A stretch of DNA of 31,129 nucleotides, from positions 1 to 31,129 of the forward strand of contig CAJJWN010000036.1 of NCBI GenBank assembly GCA_905196835.1, in the 5' to 3' direction. This document shows positions 24,456 through 31,129 of this stretch, piece after piece. Position numbers and translations under genes: made by a program. The stretch comes from an uncultured Prevotella sp. (GTDB lineage: Bacteria; Bacteroidota; Bacteroidia; Bacteroidales; Bacteroidaceae). Below the pieces are notes generated by a model. The model had not been told where the DNA came from. It saw only the letters and a list, made by a program, of their open reading frames with translations, and ran no database searches. Position 1 is the stretch's first letter. Every line of letters begins with the position of its first letter.

Positions 24456-26006
24456 TTACTTTACTATCACTTCCATCGACGCTGGCAGCGTGCGGCGTAT
24501 GCCGTCGGGGCCTACGGCCGTGATGCGCGTTATGTAGAAACGCTTGTTGCGCGCCAAGCGACGGAACGTCTCACGCTGACGCTCGGTGAAAGAGTCGCTG
24601 TTTGACACCATAGGTACGGCGTTGCCCATGTTGTCATAGAACACCGCCTCGAAGCCAAGCACATTGAACGGAATGTCCAGCAGGCCGTCATCTATTGCGG
24701 CCTTTATGCCCTTCGCCGACATGAGCGACGCCTTGGCGAGCCCTCCGGTGCGGAAACGGTTGTCGCCGATTTGTATGTACGGTGTCGGGTCGGGCAGCTT
24801 GCGCACCTTGAAAGTGAACTGGCCTACCTGCCGCGCCGTACCCGTCTGGAGCGACAAGACATTGATTGTAACGTCCTGCCCTACCGTGGACGGACGCGCG
24901 ATATACTTGCCCGGGCCTACCGGCTGGAGTGCTCCGCCGCTCATAGTGGCCGACACCTTGGTAAGCGGAACGCCTGGAATGCTTATGCTGATAGGGTTAT
25001 TATAGCCTGCGTAAAGCACGTTCATAAGGTCGGCGGAGACGGTTGCGCTGGGGTCAACCACGGTGTATTTCTGCGAGAAGTCACGGCGTATTACGTCGCC
25101 GTTGCCGTTTTGCATGGTGATGTAACCAGTCAGGTTGAAGTCTCCCGTGCGGCTCGTCACTATCTCATAAGTATTGTCGCGCAGGTTCATCTGCCGTCCG
25201 CCGATGAATATTTGCGGCTTCTGCGTGGTGTCAACGGCGGCCATCACTATTTGCGCCGAGAACTTGTCGCCGCGCACAATGGTCTGCGCATTGGGTATTA
25301 CGAAAGCACTTAGCTTGTTGACGCGTATGTCCTTCACGTCGATATTGGCCACAAGAGTGTGCAACACCTCGCCTTCGGCATAGCGCACATCGCTCTGCAG
25401 CTTTGTAAGCAGCGTCACGGCGGCGGCAACGGGCATGTCCTCGAACATGTACTCTTGCCAGTTCTTGCCCATGGTCTTGGCATTTTTTGGCAGCGACGTT
25501 GTCAAGTTGCTGGCTATTATGGCCTTCTGCCGCTCGTCGGGCACCATCGTCAGGATGCGTTCCCGGAATGAGTTGATGGCGTCAAAAAGCCGTTTGCCCT
25601 GTCCTTTGCCCGGAGCGAGCATTACTTGGTTGGCCGCCTCGAGGTCGTCTTTGCGTTCGATGTTGAACACGTCGCCGTCTTCCCCGTCGGCTTCCTTCAC
25701 GATTGCCACCTTCAGTTGCTGCGCGAAGTTATACAAAGAGTCGCTCATGCGCTTCACGGCGGTGGCCTTGTCAAACCACATCTTCACCTTCTGGGGATTC
25801 GCCTTCATCTGCGCCTCGAAGTCACCGTATATCGCCGCGTTCTCCGAAGCCGAGTTGGTGGTGGTTCGGTGGAGACTTTCCTCTACAATGGAAAAGCCTT
25901 CAAGCACTTCCGTCGACACGTTGAGCGCAAGCATTGCCATCAAGACGACATACATAAGGTTTATCATCTTCTGGCGAGGAGATACCGGTCTTTTCTTTAT
26001 TGCCAT
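24456..26006 (-). CDS. gldM: Type IX secretion motor protein GldM/PorM
   Basis: A 516-residue inner-membrane protein. One transmembrane helix near the N-terminus (about 15-31, NLMYVVLMAMLALNVS) is preceded by a basic stretch MAIKKRPVSPRQK. A long periplasmic part follows, known in the family to fold into four domains that span the periplasm and touch the GldK/GldN ring. Family landmarks include STEVLEGFSIVEESL after the helix and GGRQMNLRDNTYE in the middle. With GldL it forms the proton-driven motor that powers secretion. It starts 6 bp after gldL and is followed by gldN after 25 bp. The length is typical. Confidence 0.96.
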   Translation of the reverse strand: MAIKKRPVSPRQKMINLMYVVLMAMLALNVSTEVLEGFSIVEESLHRTTTNSASENAAIYGDFEAQMKANPQKVKMWFDKATAVKRMSDSLYNFAQQLKVAIVKEADGEDGDVFNIERKDDLEAANQVMLAPGKGQGKRLFDAINSFRERILTMVPDERQKAIIASNLTTSLPKNAKTMGKNWQEYMFEDMPVAAAVTLLTKLQSDVRYAEGEVLHTLVANIDVKDIRVNKLSAFVIPNAQTIVRGDKFSAQIVMAAVDTTQKPQIFIGGRQMNLRDNTYEIVTSRTGDFNLTGYITMQNGNGDVIRRDFSQKYTVVDPSATVSADLMNVLYAGYNNPISISIPGVPLTKVSATMSGGALQPVGPGKYIARPSTVGQDVTINVLSLQTGTARQVGQFTFKVRKLPDPTPYIQIGDNRFRTGGLAKASLMSAKGIKAAIDDGLLDIPFNVLGFEAVFYDNMGNAVPMVSNSDSFTERQRETFRRLARNKRFYITRITAVGPDGIRRTLPASMEVIVK

Positions 26007-26012
26007 GCCTTA

Positions 26013-26906
26013 TTACCCTTCAGCGTTGTTGCCATTGGCCGTAGTTGCGCGCATGTTAACCGTCATGGCCTCAATCATGCGGGCGTAAATCTTATTTAGC
26101 TGTTCAATCTGCGAAGCCATACGGCGCGATTGTTCGTTGATTTCGTCGATTGTACCAATCTGCGAACTTGCGCCCTTAAGCTGCATCTCGTACACCTTGC
26201 AGATGCCCGTCAGCGTGCGGTTCAGGTTTTCCATTTCCTCCGAATCGCGCGTCAGTCGCTCGCTTTGTTCCGAAACCTTGGCCAAAGTCTCCGTAAGCTT
26301 CTTCAGTTCCTCCACATAATTGGTAGTAGCTTCTTCCATCTCTGGCGAGACTTGCTGCTGACCTGCAACCCATCCGGGCACCGGCTGACCGGCAACAACG
26401 GCCTGACCTGACGACAGGATGCCGTCACCCTGCATGGAAGATGCACCTTCCTGTACATCAGCGGTTGCTCCATCAACAGACATGACACCGGCAGGCGTAC
26501 CTTCAGCCGCCGCCACTTGTCCGCCAACACTACTTACATAGGCCACCATTCCTGGAGGAACAGACGCTCCTGAAACGACAGACTGCCCTGCAACCGGTTC
26601 TTCATCGGCCGATGGCTCACGGCCTTCAAGATAATCATCGGTAACATGCGTAGGCAGTTCCTTGCCTATCGCGGTCTTGTCAAACGGACGGTCGAAGGCC
26701 GAAATGAAAAACACTATGACCTCGGTACCCATGCCAAGGTAAAGCATGAGATTGGCTCCCGGCAAGTGTGTAAGCTTGAAAAGCGTGCCAAGAATGACTA
26801 TTGACGCTCCCCAACTGTAAGCGTAGTTCAGGAATGTTTGCCCCGGAACGCTGTCCAACCACCTCTGCAGGCGGTAGATGACATTATATTTGCTGTATTC
26901 AGTCAT
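26013..26906 (-). CDS. gldL: Type IX secretion motor protein GldL/PorL
   Basis: A 297-residue inner-membrane protein with two N-terminal transmembrane helices (about 27-43 and 51-70). The second carries Glu62 in LGMGTEVIVF, corresponding to the motor glutamate known to be essential for proton-driven function. Then comes a long low-complexity Gly/Ala/Val/Ser/Gln linker (about 85-190) and a C-terminal helical region (about 195-285) predicted to form a coiled coil in the cytoplasm. The frame is open upstream to 27176 but overlaps gldK; the ATG at 26906 (MTEYSKYNVIYRLQ) is 2 bp after the gldK stop and gives the normal family start. The unusually long linker is the only odd feature. Confidence 0.96.
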   Translation of the reverse strand: MTEYSKYNVIYRLQRWLDSVPGQTFLNYAYSWGASIVILGTLFKLTHLPGANLMLYLGMGTEVIVFFISAFDRPFDKTAIGKELPTHVTDDYLEGREPSADEEPVAGQSVVSGASVPPGMVAYVSSVGGQVAAAEGTPAGVMSVDGATADVQEGASSMQGDGILSSGQAVVAGQPVPGWVAGQQQVSPEMEEATTNYVEELKKLTETLAKVSEQSERLTRDSEEMENLNRTLTGICKVYEMQLKGASSQIGTIDEINEQSRRMASQIEQLNKIYARMIEAMTVNMRATTANGNNAEG

Positions 26907-26908
26907 TG

Positions 26909-28363
26909 CTATTTCTTCTTTCCTTTTTGTTTCACACTCGTAGTATTGGCCAGGCTGCGCACGCAGCGGAAGCCGATGTAGCAGCGCGGCTGGTTCTGAT
27001 ATTCCCACGTGCGCCAGGCAGAACGTATGTAAGACTCGGGGTCTTTCCACGACCCTCCGCGCACGCTCTTCTTCTTCAAGCGGTACGGGTCTTCCTTGGC
27101 TGCGTTGTAGCGAAGCTCCGGGTTGAGGTCGTTCATGGCGTCGATGCCGGCCTCCGTGTATGTGGTGCTTGTCCACTCGGCCACGTTTCCGGCCATGTCA
27201 TACAGTCCGTTTGTATTCGACGAGAACAAGCCAACGCGGCTCGTGATGAGGTTCCCGTCCTCGGTGTAGTTGCCACGGTCGGGCTTGAAGTTGGCGAAAA
27301 AGCACCCGTCTTCGTTCTTTACGTCAACCTGCTCCCACGGGAACTCCGTTCCGTCCTTGCCGCGGGCGGCATATTCCCACTCTGCTTCTGTCGGGAGGCG
27401 GTAACGCTGAATGTACCTTGCCTCGCCGCCGAGACCCTTCAGCAGGTAATCCGTGCGCCATGCGCAGAACGCGTTGGCCTGCTCCCACGTCACTCCAACC
27501 ACTGGATAGTCATTATAAGCCGGATTGCTGAAATACTGGCGCATGTAGACCTCGTTGTCAGAGTTGACGAAATCGTTGACCCAGCACGTCGTGTCGGGAT
27601 AGATGTTGACTATATATGTGTTGAGAAAGTCCCACGGACCGCTGAGCGGACGGTCTATCGTCTGCCTCACTATGCGGCCTTCATCGTCGATATAGGCCGT
27701 GTCCTTAGATATCATCACAACCTCGTCAGGGTCTACCGTAACGTCCGTGTTAAGGTTGCGCATGGCCGGGTCGAGGCGGTTGCGGCGCAGAGCGGCTGCC
27801 GTATAGTCGTACACCTCGTAACGGTAGTTCATCTGCGCGGCGTCAAGCATCTTCTCGCCCGTCACGGGATTGGTGACGTAGAGGCTCTCTATGGCGCGCA
27901 GCTCGTCCTCATTGGGCTTGCGCGGCAGGGCTTTCTTCCAATTAAGGTGGGGTGTCACGGGGTCGCCGTTGCGGTCTTCGGTTATCATGTATGTCTCGTC
28001 ACCGCCATAGGCAGGGTCGGCAAGGCGCGTGCGGAGAATGGAATCGCGCACCCAGTAGACGAACTGCTTGTACTCCGAGTTGGTCACTTCGGTCTCGTCC
28101 ATCCAGAAGCCGTCAACGGATATCTCCTTGACCGGCGTGCGCAGGCCCCACAGGCTGTCGTCCTTCTCTAATCCCATCTTGAGAAATCCGCGCTTGACGA
28201 GGGTCATGCCGTAGGGTGTGGGCTCGTTGAAGCTCTTGCCGCCTACGCCCACCACCTCGCCGCCGCGCCCCGACGACGACATGCGGCCGCCGAAACAGCC
28301 GGTAAGCACGATAGCGGCCGCGAGGCCGAGCACCGTCATTATATTAGTTTTCTTCATATTCAT
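26909..28363 (-). CDS. gldK: Type IX secretion lipoprotein GldK/PorK
   Basis: A 484-residue outer-membrane lipoprotein with an FGE-sulfatase-like fold, the partner of GldN in the T9SS ring. The lipobox is LTGC (Cys23) and is followed by FGGRMSSS, not by acidic residues, which fits the periplasmic placement expected for GldK. Family blocks include GMTLVKRGFLKMG, DGFWMDETEVTNSEYKQFV, RLPTEAEWEYAARGKDG, GLYDMAGNVAEWTS and a C-terminal YIGFRCVRSL. Catalytic cysteines of true formylglycine enzymes are not expected here. Two ATGs (28363 and 28357) are possible; the first is 1 bp from the porP stop. A short Lys-rich tail ends the protein. Confidence 0.96.
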   Translation of the reverse strand: MNMKKTNIMTVLGLAAAIVLTGCFGGRMSSSGRGGEVVGVGGKSFNEPTPYGMTLVKRGFLKMGLEKDDSLWGLRTPVKEISVDGFWMDETEVTNSEYKQFVYWVRDSILRTRLADPAYGGDETYMITEDRNGDPVTPHLNWKKALPRKPNEDELRAIESLYVTNPVTGEKMLDAAQMNYRYEVYDYTAAALRRNRLDPAMRNLNTDVTVDPDEVVMISKDTAYIDDEGRIVRQTIDRPLSGPWDFLNTYIVNIYPDTTCWVNDFVNSDNEVYMRQYFSNPAYNDYPVVGVTWEQANAFCAWRTDYLLKGLGGEARYIQRYRLPTEAEWEYAARGKDGTEFPWEQVDVKNEDGCFFANFKPDRGNYTEDGNLITSRVGLFSSNTNGLYDMAGNVAEWTSTTYTEAGIDAMNDLNPELRYNAAKEDPYRLKKKSVRGGSWKDPESYIRSAWRTWEYQNQPRCYIGFRCVRSLANTTSVKQKGKKK

Positions 28364-28364
28364 A

Positions 28365-29303
28365 TTAAAGTATTCTCACGCTTTTATGCTTGTTACGTCC
28401 TTTCTTGAACAGGTTGATGTCGGTCTGGTATGTTATCAGAAGCTCGTGACTTCCGTTGCCGAGGCTTATCCCCGAGGTGTAGGCCTCGTAGCTGTAGCCT
28501 ATGTGTATGCCGTGGAAGCTGCCGCCAACGAGCACCGTAACGGAGTTTGTAGGGCTGTAAGACACGCCTCCGTAGAGCATCTTCTTGTCATTTGTGTAGA
28601 CCAGACGGCCCGACACGTCGCCCCTCCAGGCCACGCCGTCTGTGCGCACGAGCACGGAGGGATGTATTGTAAGAAACGGATTTCTTAGCCTAATATTGTA
28701 TCCTCCGGTCAAATAAAACGTAGGGTCTATCTGCAATTCGTTAGTTTCGCCAAGCTCGACAAGGGGCGAAGTGACGTGCTGCGCCGACACGCCTACGTAC
28801 CACGGGCCGCGCGTATAATAAAGGCCGAAGCCCACGTCGAAGGCGCTTCCGTTGACGTCTGACGACACCAGGGCGGGGTCTCCGGTGTCTTCCACATCGA
28901 GCTTGGAGCCGTCAAAGCCCTCGCTAAGAAAGCCAAGCTGCACACCTGCGCTAATCATGCCGCCGAAGAGGCGGTGCTTGTAGGCGTATTGCAGGGCCAG
29001 GCGCTGGTGGGTGAACAGTCCGATTTGGTCGTTGAGCAACGAAATGCCGACGCCGTGATAGTTTTTCAGAAAATACAGGGGCATGTCCGCGCCAACGTAC
29101 ATCGACCTCGGGTTGTTCTCGAATCCGGCGAAGCTCAATGCGTACACGGCCGCCACGTTCAGCTTCTGCTGCTTGCCTATGGAGCCGGGGTTGAAATACG
29201 GCTCCAAGTCCCAGTAGTGGCTGAACGACACGTCATACTGCGCGCCGGCCCTCGAGACGGCGAACAGCAACAGCAACGATATGATAAGAATGCGTCTTAG
29301 CAC
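28365..29303 (-). CDS. porP: Type IX secretion outer membrane protein PorP/SprF
   Basis: A PorP/SprF-family outer-membrane beta-barrel of about 312 residues, known to help attach T9SS components or cargo at the outer membrane. A signal peptide (LRRILIISLLLLFAVSRAGAQ) is followed by the family opening YDVSFSHYWDLEPYFNPGS, then many strands (VGISLLNDQIGLFTHQRLAL, GHELL-type C-terminal strands). The start codon is uncertain. The frame has no ATG ahead of the signal peptide; the GTG at 29303 gives MLRRIL and a normal signal peptide, while a TTG at 29363 would add 20 residues and nearly touch the word repeat. GTG is chosen. It is the first gene of the T9SS operon. No clear -7 box was found upstream. 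Confidence 0.9.
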   Translation of the reverse strand: MLRRILIISLLLLFAVSRAGAQYDVSFSHYWDLEPYFNPGSIGKQQKLNVAAVYALSFAGFENNPRSMYVGADMPLYFLKNYHGVGISLLNDQIGLFTHQRLALQYAYKHRLFGGMISAGVQLGFLSEGFDGSKLDVEDTGDPALVSSDVNGSAFDVGFGLYYTRGPWYVGVSAQHVTSPLVELGETNELQIDPTFYLTGGYNIRLRNPFLTIHPSVLVRTDGVAWRGDVSGRLVYTNDKKMLYGGVSYSPTNSVTVLVGGSFHGIHIGYSYEAYTSGISLGNGSHELLITYQTDINLFKKGRNKHKSVRIL

Positions 29304-29366
29304 GACAATATAACGACGCCATTGCGCTTTTATTGCACTATAATAATCAAGAATTAAGAGCAAGGT

Positions 29367-29461
29367 GAATTAAGAATTAAGAGTTAAGAATTAAGAAAAT
29401 ATGCTTAGCAGGCAACCGCCGGGACACATTTTCTTAATTCTTAACTCTTAATTCTTAATTC
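29367..29461. terminator. 34-bp perfect inverted repeat of TTAAGAATTAAG words
   Basis: 29367-29400 is exactly complementary to 29428-29461 with a 27-nt loop. It begins 13 bp after the stop of the DUF2795 gene (minus strand) and ends 63 bp before the porP start, so it separates two transcription units. Same vocabulary as 10757-10870 and 24431-24455. Confidence 0.65.
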
Positions 29462-29474
29462 AACAACTCTCCGC

Positions 29475-29696
29475 TTAGTACTCGTCCTCGTTGAAAAGGA
29501 AGTCTTCCTTCGTTGGGTAGTCAGGCCATATGTCCTCTATGCTTTCATACACATCGCCTTCATCCTCAATCTCTTGCAGGTTCTCAAGCACTTCCAGCGG
29601 GGCGCCCGAGCGTATGGCATAGTCGATAAGCTCGTCTTTCGTGGCAGGCCACGGTGCGTCTTCGAGTTTTGAAGCCAGTTCAAGTGTCCAATACAT
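29475..29696 (-). CDS. DUF2795 small acidic protein
   Basis: A 73-residue, strongly acidic protein that begins MYWTLELASKLEDAPWPATK and ends in PTKEDFLFNEDEY. It is a well-conserved short Bacteroidota protein of the DUF2795 group, which in other phyla has a single small helical domain. The central segment DELIDYAIRSGAPLEVLENLQ is the conserved core, with helices around residues 20-45. No function is established. It has its own -7 box at 29730-29737, so it seems to be a short monocistronic transcript, with the word hairpin at its 3' end. It lies 87 bp from porP but is probably unrelated to T9SS. Confidence 0.88.
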   Translation of the reverse strand: MYWTLELASKLEDAPWPATKDELIDYAIRSGAPLEVLENLQEIEDEGDVYESIEDIWPDYPTKEDFLFNEDEY

Positions 29697-29729
29697 AGCC
29701 TTAAATTTTTACGTGTTTTTAATCGGACG

Positions 29730-29737
29730 CAAAAGTA
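29730..29737 (-). promoter_or_regulatory. Bacteroidota -7 box for the DUF2795 gene
   Basis: TACTTTTG on the minus strand is a perfect TAnnTTTG match, 33 bp upstream of the ATG at 29696. A CTTGC about 20 bp upstream could be a degenerate -33. Confidence 0.65.
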
Positions 29738-29749
29738 ATATATTTTTTC

Positions 29750-30313
29750 TTATTTGCAAGTTTTCTGCCATGTTTTTTCCCTTACGCCGTCAATAAAGTT
29801 TAATTTGCGTGCAAGTACGAACAAATAGTCACTCAGGCGGTTCATGTATTGCAGCACGGCGGGGTCAAGCTCGGTGGTCTCCGCAAGGAAGAAAATCCTG
29901 CGCTCGGCGCGCCGGCACACCGTGCGGCACACGTGGGCCAGGGCCGCCTCGTGCGAGCCTCCGGGCAGGATGAAGCCCGTCTGCTGGGGTATGCCGTCGA
30001 GAATGGCGTCAATCTCCTTCTCAAGCGCCTCCACCTCTGCGGGGTCGAGTGTGTAAGACGGCGCAAGCTGCGTCTTCGTCTTGTCCGTTGCAAGATACGA
30101 GCACACGGTGAACAGGTTGCGCTGTATGCGGTATATGAGGTTCTTGTCCGGGCCGTCTTTCATGAACGAGGCCAGCAGGCCGAGCTCGGCGCTAAGCTCG
30201 TCTACCGTACCGTAAGCCTCGATGCGCGAGTTGGTCTTCTTCACCTTCACGCCCCCTACAAGGCTGGTGGTGCCCGCGTCGCCGGTCTTTGTGTACACCT
30301 TGGTTATTTTCAT
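29750..30313 (-). CDS. ATP:cob(I)alamin adenosyltransferase, PduO/CobO-type
   Basis: A 187-residue helical-bundle enzyme that transfers adenosine from ATP to cob(I)alamin or cob(I)yrinic acid to make adenosyl-cobamide, the cofactor for methylmalonyl-CoA mutase and others. The signatures of the PduO class are clear: the ATP-binding TKTGDAGTTSLVGG at residues 8-21, RIEAYGTVDELSAELG at 30-45, and the C-terminal HVCRTVCRRAERR with its conserved arginines. The length is normal. The ATG at 30313 lies 12 bp downstream of the gene ending at 30326, so the two are cotranscribed. Whether it serves de novo synthesis or salvage cannot be told here; no other cobalamin gene is in the window. Confidence 0.95.
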   Translation of the reverse strand: MKITKVYTKTGDAGTTSLVGGVKVKKTNSRIEAYGTVDELSAELGLLASFMKDGPDKNLIYRIQRNLFTVCSYLATDKTKTQLAPSYTLDPAEVEALEKEIDAILDGIPQQTGFILPGGSHEAALAHVCRTVCRRAERRIFFLAETTELDPAVLQYMNRLSDYLFVLARKLNFIDGVREKTWQKTCK

Positions 30314-30325
30314 AGTCGTAAACGG

Positions 30326-30892
30326 TTAAAAGTTGATTATGTAGTTCTGTTTGTAACGCTTCTTGTCGAAAAACACCAGGCCGCAGTAATACAGGTCGAA
30401 CGTAACCACGCCCTGCGTCTCTCCCGCCACGCTGCGCCACAGGCGGCGCATGGCCTTGTCGCGGCGTATGTCGAGCAGTATGGCGGCAGAGCCGTCGCGC
30501 GCCGCCGCGCACATGCCTCCGAACGCCCCACCGAAGCCGTCAGCCGGGGCAATCACCGCGAAGTCGGCCTCAGCCACGCCATCCGCGCCTGCCTTCGCAC
30601 ACTCCGCACGGCGGCAGCCTGCCTGTATGTAGCAACTTATCGCATCGCCGTCGATGCCGTAAAGAGCCACCTTGCGCGGCTGCAGACGGTTGGCCAGGCG
30701 CAGGCAAAGCTCGCAGACGCGCCTGCCAATGACGCCCTCGCCTGGGAAGCGCGCGGCCAACGGCGCATAGGCGTAGTACGGCCAGTGCTCGTTGATGACG
30801 TAGCGCACCATGCGGTAAGCCCACGGCGACTGCACGCCGAAGCCGCGGCAGCGGCCTATGCGGCTCGTCCATACAAGCCAACGCCTAATCAT
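30326..30892 (-). CDS. Unrecognised Bacteroidota protein, possibly methyltransferase-like
   Basis: A 188-residue soluble protein without signal or membrane segment. The opening RGFGVQSPWAYRMVRYVINE and the closing FDLYYCGLVFFDKKRYKQNY look like the ends of a conserved Bacteroidota family that I associate loosely with a Rossmann/class I methyltransferase-like fold; the central part VALYGIDGDA resembles the first beta-strand and glycine loop, but the SAM motif is not clean. The start at 30892 (MIRRWLV) is chosen because GGAG lies 6 nt upstream; an ATG at 30904 is possible. It is the first gene of a two-gene unit with the cobalamin adenosyltransferase. Function unassigned. Confidence 0.75.
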   Translation of the reverse strand: MIRRWLVWTSRIGRCRGFGVQSPWAYRMVRYVINEHWPYYAYAPLAARFPGEGVIGRRVCELCLRLANRLQPRKVALYGIDGDAISCYIQAGCRRAECAKAGADGVAEADFAVIAPADGFGGAFGGMCAAARDGSAAILLDIRRDKAMRRLWRSVAGETQGVVTFDLYYCGLVFFDKKRYKQNYIINF

Positions 30893-30990
30893 TGAATACT
30901 CCATACAGCAAGTTGCTCCCCTCAATTACGCCGTTACGGCACACGCAGTGCGCCCCGTCGCAGTGCGCACGTACGCCTGCCACGTTTTTG

Positions 30991-30998
30991 CAAATATA
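30991..30998 (-). promoter_or_regulatory. Bacteroidota -7 box for the two-gene cobalamin adenosyltransferase unit
   Basis: TATATTTG on the minus strand is a perfect TAnnTTTG match, about 98 bp upstream of the chosen start at 30892, implying a leader of about 90 nt with no obvious structure. Confidence 0.5.
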
Positions 30999-31083
30999 CG
31001 TATTTCCCTACGAAAAACATCATTTTTCACCAAAATGTTTTCCTTTTTAACGTGAGTTCGGTATAAGAAAACATCCTTTGTAG

Positions 31084-31129
31084 GGACATAATTCATTATG
31101 TCCGCACGCCGCGAAGAGGCGTATTATAC
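31084..31129. repeat. Double palindromic element cut by the window edge
   Basis: GGACATAAT, 2-nt centre, ATTATGTCC (31084-31103), preceded by GTAG, then ACGCC (31106-31110) pairing with GGCGT (31118-31122). Two adjacent hairpins like this resemble short dispersed palindromic elements seen widely in Bacteroidales genomes. The CGAAGAGG word in the second hairpin also occurs twice in the 290-nt palindrome at 22180. Confidence 0.5.

Noticed and set aside
26907..27176. N-terminal extension of GldL
   Set aside because: It overlaps gldK completely in another frame and has Arg/His-rich shadow composition; the family start is at 26906.
26906..28171. Long open frame on the + strand opposite gldK
   Set aside because: An antisense shadow; gldK has strong family motifs along its full length.

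Overview
The window looks like a chromosomal segment from a GC-rich member of the Bacteroidales, most likely the Prevotellaceae. The pointers are a complete porP-gldK-gldL-gldM-gldN type IX secretion (T9SS) operon, lipoproteins with an acidic stretch directly after the lipobox cysteine, a large TonB-dependent receptor, and several Bacteroidota-type -7 promoter boxes (TAnnTTTG). No tRNA, rRNA, CRISPR-Cas, phage or transposase gene was recognised. The placement is by eye, not by database search.

Layout. 1-4542 (+): the 3' part of a TonB-dependent receptor, then a surface-type lipoprotein made of two tandem beta-helix domains whose reading frame is broken by one missing G near 2515. 4691-8292 (-): gamma-carbonic anhydrase-like protein, membrane metallophosphoesterase, and gltX. 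8688-12267 (+): a PgpH-like 7TM-HD phosphohydrolase and an unrecognised lipoprotein. 12400-15037 (-): priA preceded by two small membrane-protein genes, one of only 34 codons. 15227-16108 (-): an AraC-family regulator, divergent from a tripartite RND efflux operon at 16637-22066 (+). 22577-23179 (-): a small beta-barrel protein. 23336-29303 (-): the T9SS operon. 29475-30892 (-): a DUF2795 protein, a cobalamin adenosyltransferase and an unrecognised protein in a two-gene unit. A palindromic element is cut by the right edge.

How the genes work together. The RND fusion protein, pump and TolC-like channel are spaced 9 bp apart and should form one envelope-spanning pump, with the divergent AraC gene as the likely local regulator. 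PorP, GldK, GldL, GldM and GldN form the outer-membrane ring and inner-membrane motor of T9SS. The TonB receptor and the beta-helix lipoprotein are probably a surface uptake pair of unknown substrate. The rest is mostly housekeeping.

The least ordinary content lies between genes. (1) Five intergenic regions carry short arrays of a 15-nt quasi-palindrome (type AAAAGGCCGTCTTTC) separated by spacers of exactly 7 nt, so the period is 22 nt. The first and second units form a hairpin in four arrays, with paired base changes in one locus and a G-T wobble intermediate in another. (2) Several genes are followed, directly after the stop codon, by a tract built from a short repeated word, in a different 'vocabulary' at different genes. 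At apparent ends of transcription units the tract is followed by its reverse complement, giving perfect stems of up to 36 bp. Inside operons only one arm is present. (3) A 290-nt near-palindrome fills the gap between tolC and the beta-barrel gene. None of these fits a standard feature type.
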